Origin: UBA5018 sp044375975
GTDB taxonomy: Bacteria; Cyanobacteriota; Cyanobacteriia; PCC-6307; Cyanobiaceae
Assembly: GCA_044375975.1 (NCBI GenBank)
Contig: JBILLQ010000005.1
Location: forward strand, 1 to 64,000
DNA length: 64,000 bases
Direction: 5' to 3'
The translations under genes and the position numbers were made by a program. Below, piece after piece: positions 15,872 through 23,921 of the stretch (position 1 is the stretch's first letter; each line of letters opens with the position of its first letter). A model generated the notes under the pieces. It was not told where the DNA came from, made no database searches, and was given only the letters and a program-made list of their open reading frames with translations.

Positions 15872-16441
15872 ATGGGCAGCATTGACGCACCGGCCAGCGA
15901 CTCATCTGCCAGCGAGAGCCCCGGAGAGCGCCCAAGGGAACTGCTGCTGTTTCGGCATGGCATCGCCGCGGAAAGGGCCAAGCCCAGTGACGATGCCAGT
16001 GCCGATGCCAGTGCTGATCTCAAGGCCGATGGCGAGCGGCCGCTCACGGCGGCGGGGCTCAGCCGCAGCCGCGCCGTGGCCGACCAGCTGCTGCGGCTGG
16101 GGCTGGGGGCGGACCGACTGCTCAGCAGTCCCCTGGTCCGCGCCCGCCAGACGGCCGAGATCGCCGTGGCTGCGGGCTTGGCGTCCCGGCTGGAGCTGGA
16201 TGGGGCCCTGGCCCCCGGCGGCGATCCCCTGCCCCTGGTGTTGGCATCCCGCTGCCCGCGGCTGATGTTGGTGGGCCATGAGCCCGACCTGGGCCAATTG
16301 GCCTGCCGACTGTTGGGGGCCCCCGCCGGTGCGATCCAGCTGAAGAAGGCTGGCTTGGCTTTGATCGTGCTCACGCCAATGCCCAGCCTGCGGCTGCTGC
16401 TCACCCCGCGGCTGCTGCTCAAATTGACCCCTGGCCCCTAG
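15872..16441 (+). CDS. sixA: Phosphohistidine phosphatase SixA-like
   Basis: 189 residues of the histidine-phosphatase (phosphoglycerate mutase) branch. Catalytic RHG at 28-30 (His29), GLSRSRAVADQL, the SPLVRARQTAE block and the second histidine in VGHEPDLGQLA match SixA proteins, which remove phosphate from phosphohistidine. An acidic Asp/Ala repeat (SDDASADASADLKAD) at about 38-52 replaces a usually short loop. It lies directly behind the DUF3352 gene and is probably co-transcribed with it. Confidence 0.88.
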   Translation: MGSIDAPASDSSASESPGERPRELLLFRHGIAAERAKPSDDASADASADLKADGERPLTAAGLSRSRAVADQLLRLGLGADRLLSSPLVRARQTAEIAVAAGLASRLELDGALAPGGDPLPLVLASRCPRLMLVGHEPDLGQLACRLLGAPAGAIQLKKAGLALIVLTPMPSLRLLLTPRLLLKLTPGP

Positions 16442-16541
16442 CTGCGCACCACCCCCAGCTGCGGGACCCAGCCAGGGGGCCTTTGCGGGATCGATGGATG
16501 GGCCTAGGTTTGCGATTAAGACATAAGCGGCATTTTTAGTT

Positions 16542-17708
16542 ATGGCGGCGACCCCGACAGCCCCCCAAAGCGCGGGGGAGCTCTCGTTTAGGCCCGGCCT
16601 GGAGGGGGTCCCGGCTACCCATTCGGCCATCTGCGACATCGATGGTCAACAGGGTTTACTCACCTATCGCGGCTACAGCGTCGAAGACCTGGCCAACCAC
16701 AGCACATTCCTGGAGACGGTTTATCTGCTGATTTGGGGAGAGCTGCCGGATGCGGATCAGCTGGCGGAATTCGAGCATGAGGTGCAGATGCATCGCCGGG
16801 TGAGCTTCCGGATCCGGGACATGATGAAGTGCTTCCCCGCCTCGGGACATCCGATGGATGCGCTGCAGAGCAGTGCGGCATCCCTGGGGCTGTTTTATTC
16901 CCGTCGCGCCCTTGATGACCCTCAATATATATATCAAGCCGTGGTGAGGCTGATTGCCAAAATTCCCACGATGGTGGCGGCATTTCAGTTAATTCGCAAG
17001 GGTCAAGATCCGATCCAGCCCCGCGACGATCTGCCCTTTTCTTCCAACTTTCTCTACATGCTCACCGAGCGGGCGCCGGATCCACTGGCGGCGCAAATTT
17101 TCGATGCCTGCTTGATTCTGCATGCCGAGCACAGTCTCAATGCCAGCACCTTTAGCGCCCGGGTAACCGCCAGCACCCTCACCGATCCCTATGCCGTCGT
17201 GGCCTCGGCCGTGGGCACCTTGGCGGGGCCGCTGCACGGTGGTGCCAACGAGTATGTGCTGGCGATGTTGGAGGAGATTGGCAGCGAAGATCAGGTGGAG
17301 CCTTGGCTGGATCGGGCCATCGCCGCCAAGCAGAAGATCATGGGTTTTGGCCACCGGGAATACAAGGTGAAGGATCCCCGCGCCGTGATTCTGCAGCAGC
17401 TGGCCAAGCAGCTGTTCGATACCTTCGGGGATGATCCCCTCTACGACTTGGCTCGCAAGCTGGAGGCGGCGGCAGCCGAGCGACTTGGCCCCAAGGGCAT
17501 CTACCCCAACGTCGATTTCTATTCGGGATTGGTGTATCGCAAGCTCGGTATTGCCGAGGATCTGTTTACGCCGATCTTCGCGATCGCCCGCACCGCTGGC
17601 TGGCTGGCCCACTGGAAGGAACAGCTGGGAGCCAACCGCATCTACCGCCCCAGCCAGATCTACACGGGCTCCACCGGCCGGGCTTGGCTGCCGGTGCAGT
17701 CACGTTGA
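16542..17708 (+). CDS. gltA: Citrate synthase
   Basis: 388 residues, the size of the shorter (type I-like) bacterial enzymes. Condenses acetyl-CoA and oxaloacetate, feeding 2-oxoglutarate for nitrogen assimilation. Visible blocks are the N-terminal GVPATHSAICDIDGQQGLLTYRGY-type strand, LILHAEHSLNAS (near 195), GPLHGGANE (near 230) and MGFGHREYKVKDPRA (near 266), which carries a catalytic His. It has its own 100-base upstream region. The ndh operon follows after 40 bases. Confidence 0.95.
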   Translation: MAATPTAPQSAGELSFRPGLEGVPATHSAICDIDGQQGLLTYRGYSVEDLANHSTFLETVYLLIWGELPDADQLAEFEHEVQMHRRVSFRIRDMMKCFPASGHPMDALQSSAASLGLFYSRRALDDPQYIYQAVVRLIAKIPTMVAAFQLIRKGQDPIQPRDDLPFSSNFLYMLTERAPDPLAAQIFDACLILHAEHSLNASTFSARVTASTLTDPYAVVASAVGTLAGPLHGGANEYVLAMLEEIGSEDQVEPWLDRAIAAKQKIMGFGHREYKVKDPRAVILQQLAKQLFDTFGDDPLYDLARKLEAAAAERLGPKGIYPNVDFYSGLVYRKLGIAEDLFTPIFAIARTAGWLAHWKEQLGANRIYRPSQIYTGSTGRAWLPVQSR

Positions 17709-17748
17709 GGCTCTGGCGCCCTAAGTTGCCCCCACTGTCCCCACCGGC

Positions 17749-18924
17749 ATGGTGATCACCACCGACTGCCTCCTGGCCGCCCCCATAGTCACCACCTTGG
17801 CCGCAGTGCCGCCCGGCCTCGACCTGGAGGCCAGCTTTGAGGCCGCATTCCAGGGTTTCGGTCTCAGTCCAGGGGCGGCCCATCTGCTCTGGTTGCCGCT
17901 GCCAATGCTGCTGGTGCTCGTGGCCGCAGTGGTTGGCGTGCTGGTGAATGTCTGGCTGGAGCGCAAGATTTCCGCAGCGGTTCAGCAACGCATCGGCCCT
18001 GAGTACGCCGGCGCCCTGGGGGTGCTGCAGCCGATCGCCGACGGCCTCAAGCTGCTGTTCAAGGAAGACGTGATCCCGGCTCGGGCCGATGGCTTGCTGT
18101 TCACCCTGGGCCCGGTGCTGGTGCTGATCCCGGTGATCCTCAGCTGGCTGGTGGTGCCCTTTGGTCAGCACCTGCTGATCAGCAACGTGGGCATCGGCAT
18201 CTTTCTGTGGATTTCGCTCAGCAGCATCCAGCCGATTGGTCTGCTGATGAGCGGCTATGCCTCCAACAACAAATACTCCCTGCTGGGGGGCCTAAGGGCT
18301 GCGGCCCAATCGATCTCCTATGAGATTCCCCTGGCCCTGGCCGTTTTGGCGGTGGTGATGATGAGCAATTCGCTCAGCACCGTAGACATAGTTAATCAAC
18401 AGAGCGGTGCGGGCATCCTCAGCTGGAATATTTGGCGCCAGCCGGTGGGCTTCGTGATCTTCTGGATCTGTGCCCTGGCCGAGTGCGAGCGCTTGCCCTT
18501 TGACCTGCCTGAGGCGGAGGAGGAGCTGGTGGCCGGTTACCAGACCGAGTACTCCGGCATGAAGTTCGCCCTCTTCTACCTGGGCAGCTACATCAACCTT
18601 GTGCTCTCGGCCCTGCTGGTGTCGGTGCTCTACCTCGGTGGCTGGGGCTTCCCGCTGCCGGTGGAGTGGTTGGCGGGATGGCTGCACCAGCCGATCGACG
18701 CGCCCCTGGTGCAGCTGATCACCGCCTCGGTGGGCATCGTGATGACCGTGCTCAAGGCATACCTGCTGGTGTTCCTGGCGATCCTGTTGCGCTGGACCAC
18801 CCCCCGGGTGCGCATCGACCAGCTGCTCGATCTGGGCTGGAAGTTCCTGTTGCCGATCGCCCTGGTGAATTTGTTGGTCACCGCCGCCTTGAAATTGGCC
18901 TTCCCCGCTGTGTTTGGGGGCTGA
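17749..18924 (+). CDS. ndhA: NAD(P)H-quinone oxidoreductase subunit 1
   Basis: 391 residues. Membrane-arm subunit of thylakoid NDH-1 at the quinone site, used in respiration, cyclic electron flow and CO2 uptake. Eight or more TM segments; ERKISAAVQQRIGPEYAGALGVLQPIADG (about 65-95) and the loop ECERLPFDLPEAEEELVAGYQTEYSG (near 245-270) are strict NdhA/NuoH signatures. ATG 17749 gives about 25 residues before the amphipathic start found in relatives; a later start may be used. First gene of ndhA-I-G-E. Confidence 0.96.
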   Translation: MVITTDCLLAAPIVTTLAAVPPGLDLEASFEAAFQGFGLSPGAAHLLWLPLPMLLVLVAAVVGVLVNVWLERKISAAVQQRIGPEYAGALGVLQPIADGLKLLFKEDVIPARADGLLFTLGPVLVLIPVILSWLVVPFGQHLLISNVGIGIFLWISLSSIQPIGLLMSGYASNNKYSLLGGLRAAAQSISYEIPLALAVLAVVMMSNSLSTVDIVNQQSGAGILSWNIWRQPVGFVIFWICALAECERLPFDLPEAEEELVAGYQTEYSGMKFALFYLGSYINLVLSALLVSVLYLGGWGFPLPVEWLAGWLHQPIDAPLVQLITASVGIVMTVLKAYLLVFLAILLRWTTPRVRIDQLLDLGWKFLLPIALVNLLVTAALKLAFPAVFGG

Positions 18925-19002
18925 CCCCGACAGCTTGGTTCAAATTCGAGCCATCATGGTGATCACGATCACCATTACCCGCCAGTTCGCCACTCACAGC
19001 AC

Positions 19003-19641
19003 ATGTTTGGGTTTCTCAAAAAAGTTGCCGACTACACCCGCGACGCGGTGGGTGCGTCCCAGTACCTGGCCCAGGGGTTGGCGGTCACCTTCGACCACCT
19101 GCGCCGACGCCCGGTCACGGTGCAGTACCCCTACGAGAAGCTGATCCCTTCCGAGCGCTACCGGGGACGCATCCACTACGAGTTTGATAAATGCATTGCC
19201 TGTGAGGTGTGCGTGCGGGTCTGCCCGATCAATCTGCCCGTGGTGGATTGGGTGATGAACAAGGCCACCAAGAAGAAAGAACTGCGCAACTACTCCATCG
19301 ATTTCGGAGTGTGTATTTTTTGCGGCAATTGCGTTGAGTACTGCCCAACCAATTGCCTGTCTATGACTGAGGAGTATGAGCTGGCCGCATTTGATCGCCA
19401 TAGCCTCAATTACGACAACATTGCCCTGGGGCGCCTGCCCACCAGTGTTACCAGTGATCCTGCGGTGATTGCCCTGCGAGAGTTGGTCTATCTGCCCAAG
19501 GGGGAAATGGATCCCCATGGCGTGCCAGATACCTCCCCCCGGGCCGGTCAGCTGCCCCAGGCGCTGCTGGACAGCTGGGCCAAGAGCGAGGCTGCCGCTC
19601 CCGCGTCGACCACCACCGCTGCCCCCCAGGAGCAAGGCTGA
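19003..19641 (+). CDS. ndhI: NAD(P)H-quinone oxidoreductase subunit I
   Basis: 212 residues. Ferredoxin-like connecting subunit of NDH-1 with two [4Fe-4S] motifs: C64, C67, C70, C74 and C104, C107, C110, C114 (CIACEVCVRVCPI and CIFCGNCVEYCPT). The C-terminal 25 residues are Ala/Ser/Thr-rich and variable. It lies 78 bases after ndhA; the TGATG at its end gives the start of ndhG, implying translational coupling. Confidence 0.97.
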   Translation: MFGFLKKVADYTRDAVGASQYLAQGLAVTFDHLRRRPVTVQYPYEKLIPSERYRGRIHYEFDKCIACEVCVRVCPINLPVVDWVMNKATKKKELRNYSIDFGVCIFCGNCVEYCPTNCLSMTEEYELAAFDRHSLNYDNIALGRLPTSVTSDPAVIALRELVYLPKGEMDPHGVPDTSPRAGQLPQALLDSWAKSEAAAPASTTTAAPQEQG

Positions 19642-20255
19642 TGACCATCGCCTCTTTCACCCAGCTGATTTGCTTTGCCATTCTCTCGATTACCCTGGTG
19701 CTAGGGGCATTAGGGGTGGTATTGCTGCCCAATATCGTCTATTCCGCCTTCCTGCTGGGTGGGGTATTCCTGTCTGTGGCCGGTTTGTACCTGCTGCTCA
19801 ATGCCAGCTTCGTGGCTGCAGCTCAGGTGCTGGTTTACGTGGGTGCTGTGAATGTATTGATCTTGTTTGCGATCATGCTCGTGAACAAGAAAGAGAACCT
19901 GGCGGCTGTGCCGGGGCTGCCCTTGAGGCGTGTGCTTTCTGGACTGGTCTGCGGTGGTCTGTTGGCCCTGTTGATCCGCGTCGCCTTCACCACCCCCTGG
20001 GCCCTGCCTGGCCCATCGCCTGTGGGAGAGGAAGCCACAATTCGGATTGGCGAGCACCTGTTCAGCGATTATCTGCTGCCTTTTGAACTGGCTTCTGTGC
20101 TGCTGCTGATGGCGATGATCGGTGCCATAGTCTTGGCTCGCCGTGATGTATTCAGCAGTGACATCGTCACTGGAGCACCAGTAGATCAAGGCTTGATTGA
20201 AAAGGCTCGCACCCCTCTGCTGGTCCAAAACCCTGTTCAGGAACCTGTTCGATGA
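19641..20255 (+). CDS. ndhG: NAD(P)H-quinone oxidoreductase subunit 6
   Basis: 204 residues with five TM helices (about 5-25, 30-52, 58-78, 94-112, 145-168). The LLNASFVAAAQVLVYVGAVNVLILFAIML stretch (52-80) is the conserved NdhG/NuoJ core. It overlaps ndhI by one base and ndhE by four (ATGA). Part of the antiporter-linked membrane arm of NDH-1. Confidence 0.95.
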   Translation: MTIASFTQLICFAILSITLVLGALGVVLLPNIVYSAFLLGGVFLSVAGLYLLLNASFVAAAQVLVYVGAVNVLILFAIMLVNKKENLAAVPGLPLRRVLSGLVCGGLLALLIRVAFTTPWALPGPSPVGEEATIRIGEHLFSDYLLPFELASVLLLMAMIGAIVLARRDVFSSDIVTGAPVDQGLIEKARTPLLVQNPVQEPVR

Positions 20256-20581
20256 CTATTAATCTGCCCACTTCCATTCCCCTCCAGGCCTATCTGGTGC
20301 TTGCTGCTTTGCTGTTTTGCATCGGCGTCTGGGGTTTGATCAATAGTCGCAATGCCGTGCGGGTGCTGATGAGCATTGAATTGATGCTCAACGGAGTAAA
20401 CATCAATCTGATGGCTTTTTCTGACTACCTAGACGGTCAGCTCATTCGTGGCCAGGTATTTACCATCTTCGTGATTACCGTCGCCGCGGCGGAAGCTGCC
20501 GTCGGTCTGGCAATTCTCCTCTCCCTATATCGCAACCGAGAGACGGTGGACATGGAGCGATTCAATCTGCTTCGCTGGTAG
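20252..20581 (+). CDS. ndhE: NAD(P)H-quinone oxidoreductase subunit 4L
   Basis: 109 residues with three TM helices. NAVRVLMSIELMLNGVNINLMAF (about 35-57) with the buried glutamate, and the FVITVAAAEAAVGLAILL helix, are typical NdhE/NuoK. It starts in the ATGA of ndhG and closes the operon. The 227-base gap after it contains two CCTCCCATTT copies and should hold the nadK promoter. Confidence 0.96.
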   Translation: MTINLPTSIPLQAYLVLAALLFCIGVWGLINSRNAVRVLMSIELMLNGVNINLMAFSDYLDGQLIRGQVFTIFVITVAAAEAAVGLAILLSLYRNRETVDMERFNLLRW

Positions 20582-20808
20582 CCTCCCATTTTTTTCGCCG
20601 GTATCCTCCCATTTGTTTGGATAGGGCTTTGATTTTAAGCGGCTATTGTTTGCAATTCGACTTAACTCAGTACCCGATCGGCGATAAGTCTCCGAATTCC
20701 TCCCGCTTTTCGTTTGGTTATAAGTATGGGATTGGCGAGCAATTCCCCACTTACCCCCCTGTTTTTTGATTTCTGCCCGATGATCTCCCCTGAACGCCGC
20801 TAGAGAGC

Positions 20809-21738
20809 ATGCTCCTAGATAGGGTATGGCTGATCATCCGCAGTGGCAGCCAGGTCGCCGAGCGCCAGGCCCGCCTCTGTGCGGATCAACTGCGCGCCGA
20901 TGGCTGTCGGGTTGTTATCGCCCCCAGTGGCTTAAACCTCAACCCCTTCCCGGGGCTGCTGGCCAGCGAGCCCGAGCTGCCCGATCTGGCCCTGGTGTTG
21001 GGAGGCGATGGCACCGTGCTGGCTGCCGCGCGACATCTGGCCGCTCACGGCGTGCCGATTCTTAGCTTCAACGTAGGTGGCCATCTGGGCTTCCTTACCC
21101 ATGAACACCGACAACTCAAGCTGGGCGATCAGCCAGACAATCTTTGGTGGCGTCTGCGCCATGACGCCTATGCCCTGGAGCGGCGGATGATGTTGGATGC
21201 CAATGTGCACCGCCGTGAGGGAAGTGTTCTGTCTCCGCCCCTGGATGAGGCGCACTGTGCCCTAAATGACATTTATTTAAAGCCTTGTTTCGAAGAGGCT
21301 GCTCCCATCTGTGAGTTGGAGCTAGAGATTGATGGCGAAGTGGTGGATCAGTACCGAGGCGATGGCCTGATCTTGGCCACCCCCACTGGCTCCACCGGCT
21401 ATGGGATGGCAGCCGGCGGCCCGATCCTCCACCCTGGCTTGGAGGCGATAGTGGTCACGCCGATCTGCCCGATCAGCCTGTCCAGCCGCACGGTGGTGGT
21501 GCCGCCTCGCTCCAGGCTCTCGGTGGCCCCCCTCGGGGAAACCAGTGGCAGCGTGAAACTGTGGAAAGATGGCACCGATGCAACTACCTTGCGACTAGGT
21601 GATCGGGTGGTGGTGCAGCGCAGCGCCAATATGGCCTTGATGGTGGTATTGGAACATAGCCCTTCCTACTTCCGCACCCTCAGTCACAAATTGCACTGGG
21701 CGGGTAGCCTCTCCCCCGCTGAGCCAGCGTCAAATTAG
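20809..21738 (+). CDS. nadK: NAD+ kinase
   Basis: 309 residues. Phosphorylates NAD+ to NADP+. The GGDGT catalytic motif is at 65-69, followed by PILSFNVGGHLGFLT, the NDI (LNDIYLK) block and the C-terminal substrate loop DGLILATPTGSTGYGMAAGGPIL-type sequence near 185-205. Length and order match cyanobacterial NadK. It lies next to the NDH-1 operon, which uses reduced pyridine nucleotides or ferredoxin, but has its own upstream region. Confidence 0.95.
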   Translation: MLLDRVWLIIRSGSQVAERQARLCADQLRADGCRVVIAPSGLNLNPFPGLLASEPELPDLALVLGGDGTVLAAARHLAAHGVPILSFNVGGHLGFLTHEHRQLKLGDQPDNLWWRLRHDAYALERRMMLDANVHRREGSVLSPPLDEAHCALNDIYLKPCFEEAAPICELELEIDGEVVDQYRGDGLILATPTGSTGYGMAAGGPILHPGLEAIVVTPICPISLSSRTVVVPPRSRLSVAPLGETSGSVKLWKDGTDATTLRLGDRVVVQRSANMALMVVLEHSPSYFRTLSHKLHWAGSLSPAEPASN

Positions 21739-21751
21739 CTATTTACCTGCC

Positions 21752-22288
21752 ATGGCCCTTGAGATTGAACGCCGTTTTCTGGTCACCAGCGAAGCCTGGC
21801 GGAGTCAGGTGGCCTGGCAGGCGCAGCTGCGCCAGGGCTACCTAACGGCAGGGCCGGATGGTTTTACGGTGCGGGTGCGCCTGGGGGATGGGCGGGCTTG
21901 GCTCACCCTCAAGGCCAACGCCTCCGCCGATGGTTTGGTGCGTCACGAGTTTGAGTATCCAATTCCCCCGGACGATGCCGAGAGTCTGTTGGCTCTGGCG
22001 CCCCGCCAGCTGAGCAAGTGCCGTTACGGGCTGACCCTGCCCGGTGGCGACTGGGTGCTGGATGTGTTCGAGGCGGACAATGCGCCGCTGGTGGTCGCCG
22101 AAGTGGAACTGCAGGACGCCGCCCCTGATCAGGGCAAGTTGCTGGTGCCCCCCTGGTGCGGGCTGGAGATCACAGGCAGACCTGAATTGAGCAACGCAGC
22201 CCTGGCCTGCCAGCCCCTGGCCACTTGGCCAGATTCGCGGCGCCAGCAGTTGTTGGCTTGGCTGGGATCGCCCCCAGACCCCGCCTGA
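21752..22288 (+). CDS. CYTH-domain protein (triphosphate tunnel enzyme)
   Basis: 178 residues. N-terminal ALEIERRFLV supplies the E-x-E-x-R/K signature of CYTH/triphosphate tunnel metalloenzymes, followed by alternating basic strands (FTVRVRL, AWLTLKA, KCRYGLTL) and an acidic strand WVLDVFEADNAPLVVAEVEL that line the tunnel. Bacterial relatives hydrolyse tripolyphosphate or inorganic triphosphates. It starts 13 bases after nadK and is probably co-transcribed. Confidence 0.88.
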   Translation: MALEIERRFLVTSEAWRSQVAWQAQLRQGYLTAGPDGFTVRVRLGDGRAWLTLKANASADGLVRHEFEYPIPPDDAESLLALAPRQLSKCRYGLTLPGGDWVLDVFEADNAPLVVAEVELQDAAPDQGKLLVPPWCGLEITGRPELSNAALACQPLATWPDSRRQQLLAWLGSPPDPA

Positions 22289-22360
22289 GCCAGCCTGGGG
22301 GAGCCGTCTGGCGGCTGCTCCTGGCCCTTGATGCCGAAAGTGAGCGCGATCTCGTCCTGA

Positions 22361-22597
22361 TCAGTCCCGGCCCTCCAGGGAGCAGCAATTGAAGCCATCG
22401 CGGCAGATCTTGCCATGGTCAAGGGCCCAATTCAGCAGCGCCACCCGATTCTTGGCGCCGGTCTTGGTGAAGATATTGCTGACGTGGTTGTCCACCGTGC
22501 GCTTGCTGATCGTGAGCGAGTGGGCAATCTCCTGGTTGGTCAGTCCCTGGGCCACCAGTTCGACAATTTCGATCTCCCGCTCTGAAAGCTCGTTCAC
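22361..22597 (-). CDS. Small LuxR-type regulator, PedR-like
   Basis: 78 residues consisting almost only of a GerE/LuxR helix-turn-helix: LSEREIEIVELVAQGLTNQE then IAHSLTISKRTVDNHVSNIF (about 4-43). Cysteines at 65, 71 and 72 form a C-terminal cluster. From memory this matches PedR, a small cyanobacterial regulator that responds to photosynthetic electron transport through thioredoxin-mediated redox change; the assignment is by recall. Divergent from metF with 39 bases between starts, so it may bind that spacer. Confidence 0.8.
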   Translation of the reverse strand: MNELSEREIEIVELVAQGLTNQEIAHSLTISKRTVDNHVSNIFTKTGAKNRVALLNWALDHGKICRDGFNCCSLEGRD

Positions 22598-22636
22598 TGG
22601 CAGGGATGGAGCGGTGGATTCAGTTTAGGGAGTGCG

Positions 22637-23551
22637 GTGTCGGATGATGCCCCCATCTGTGGGGGGAGTGTGGGGCTACAACAGGCTATCGACCAGGGCC
22701 GCTTCGCGATCACGGCAGAGGTGATGCCTCCCCGCGGCGGCGACCCTGCCCGCACCTTGGAGGCAGCCCGGGCGCTCTCTGGCTGGGTGGACGCGGTGAA
22801 TGTCACCGATGGCAGCCGGGCGGTAATGCGCATGTCCAGCCTGGCCATGTGCCGCCTGCTGTTGGATGAAGGGATTGAACCTGTACTCCAGCTGGCTTGC
22901 CGCGACCGTAATCGCATCGCGTTGCAGGCCGATCTGCTGGGGGCCCATGCCCTGGGGCTGCGCAATCTGCTCTGTCTCACTGGCGATCCGGTGCGGGCAG
23001 GCGATCAGCCCAAGGCCAGAGCGGTGAACGAGCTGGAGGCGGTGCGGCTGCTGCAGTTGGTGGCCCAGTTCAATGCGGGAGTGGATCCGGTGCTCGGCCC
23101 CTTGCCCGACGGCCCCACGGCCCTGTTTGCCGGGGCTGCGGCCGATCCCCAATCGCCCAGTTGGAGCGGGCTACGGCGGCGGGTGGAGCGCAAAAAAGCC
23201 GCTGGCGCCCGCTTCATTCAGACCCAGATGGTCACCGACGCCGCTGCGCTGCGGCGTTTCGTCGAGGAGATCGCCGCGCCGTTGCAGTTGCCGGTGCTGG
23301 CCGGGGTGTTCCTGCTCAAGTCGGCCAAGAATGCAGCGTTTATTAACCGGGTGGTGCCCGGTGTCCATATCCCCCAGGCGGTGATCGATCGGCTGGCCTC
23401 AGCGGCCGATCCCGCAGCCGAGGGTATCGCCATAGCCGCTGAGCAGGTGGAGACCTACAGGAATCTGGCCCAGGGGGTGCATTTGATGGCGATTAAGGCA
23501 GAAGAGAGGATTCCAGCCATCCTTAAACTGGCTGGATTTAGCGCCAAATAG
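22637..23551 (+). CDS. metF: Methylenetetrahydrofolate reductase
   Basis: 304 residues. Reduces 5,10-methylene-THF to 5-methyl-THF for methionine synthesis. TIM-barrel flavoprotein with ITAEVMPPRGGD (strand 1, catalytic Glu), the VNVTDGSRAVMRMS block, QLACRDRNRIALQADLLGA and the LLCLTGDPVRAGD motif. GARFIQTQMVTD is also typical. The GTG start at 22637 is chosen because upstream room is limited by the divergent regulator. Ends at 23551 before a repeat-rich spacer. Confidence 0.94.
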   Translation: MSDDAPICGGSVGLQQAIDQGRFAITAEVMPPRGGDPARTLEAARALSGWVDAVNVTDGSRAVMRMSSLAMCRLLLDEGIEPVLQLACRDRNRIALQADLLGAHALGLRNLLCLTGDPVRAGDQPKARAVNELEAVRLLQLVAQFNAGVDPVLGPLPDGPTALFAGAAADPQSPSWSGLRRRVERKKAAGARFIQTQMVTDAAALRRFVEEIAAPLQLPVLAGVFLLKSAKNAAFINRVVPGVHIPQAVIDRLASAADPAAEGIAIAAEQVETYRNLAQGVHLMAIKAEERIPAILKLAGFSAK

Positions 23552-23663
23552 GTAGATTCTGGAAAGCAACGATTCCTGATGCCAGCCTGGCCCACAACAC
23601 CCTGGGCAGCTTCAGGGCGCTAATTGGGGCCATGGGTTGGTTTTCCAGAATCTCATTAGTTGT

Positions 23664-23726
23664 TATTGGTCACTGGTCACTGGTTATTGGTTATTGGTTA
23701 TTGGCTGTTGGTTGCTGGGTATTGGC
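23664..23726. repeat. Heptanucleotide tandem array, 9 units
   Basis: Nine contiguous 7-bp units: TATTGGT, CACTGGT twice, TATTGGT twice, TATTGGC, TGTTGGT, TGCTGGG, TATTGGC. Rotated, the unit is TTGGTCA/TTGGTTA, like the STRR heptamers known from filamentous cyanobacteria. The period is exact through all nine copies. Confidence 0.85.
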
Positions 23727-23733
23727 TATTAGG

Positions 23734-23793
23734 CACCTCGAAAAATTCAAAATTCACTGCTCTTGCGAACTGAGAAGCATTGCGGCGACTGGC
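23734..23793. repeat. Dispersed repeat element, copy 1
   Basis: CACCTCGAAAAATT (23734-23747) is identical to 48525-48538. About 27 bases further on, AAGCATTGCGGCGACTGGC (23775-23793) is the reverse complement of 48568-48586 with one mismatch. The two copies therefore share the left end and carry the core in opposite orientation. Confidence 0.6.
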
Positions 23794-23921
23794 TGGACAT
23801 CGTTCGCAGGAGCAAAGCGAGCAATTGTGAAGTTCTCTATTGGTTGTCAGCCGTAAGTTATCGGTTATCGATCGCAAGCGGTTACCGGTTGTAGTTGGTA
23901 GATGCCTGGGCGGCTAGAGGG

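Larger units (their letters stand above)
23552..23921. other. Repeat-rich spacer between metF and the sugar nucleotidyltransferase
   Basis: No supported gene. It contains a 7-bp tandem array (23664-23726), a dispersed palindromic element (23734-23793) shared in part with 48525-48586, and degenerate GGTTAT/GGTTACC steps at about 23850-23900. The two flanking genes converge here, so terminators are expected, but none is clear. Confidence 0.5.

Noticed and set aside
23664..23726. CRISPR array
   Set aside because: Units are 7 bp without spacers; none of the other tandem arrays in the window has repeat-spacer alternation either.
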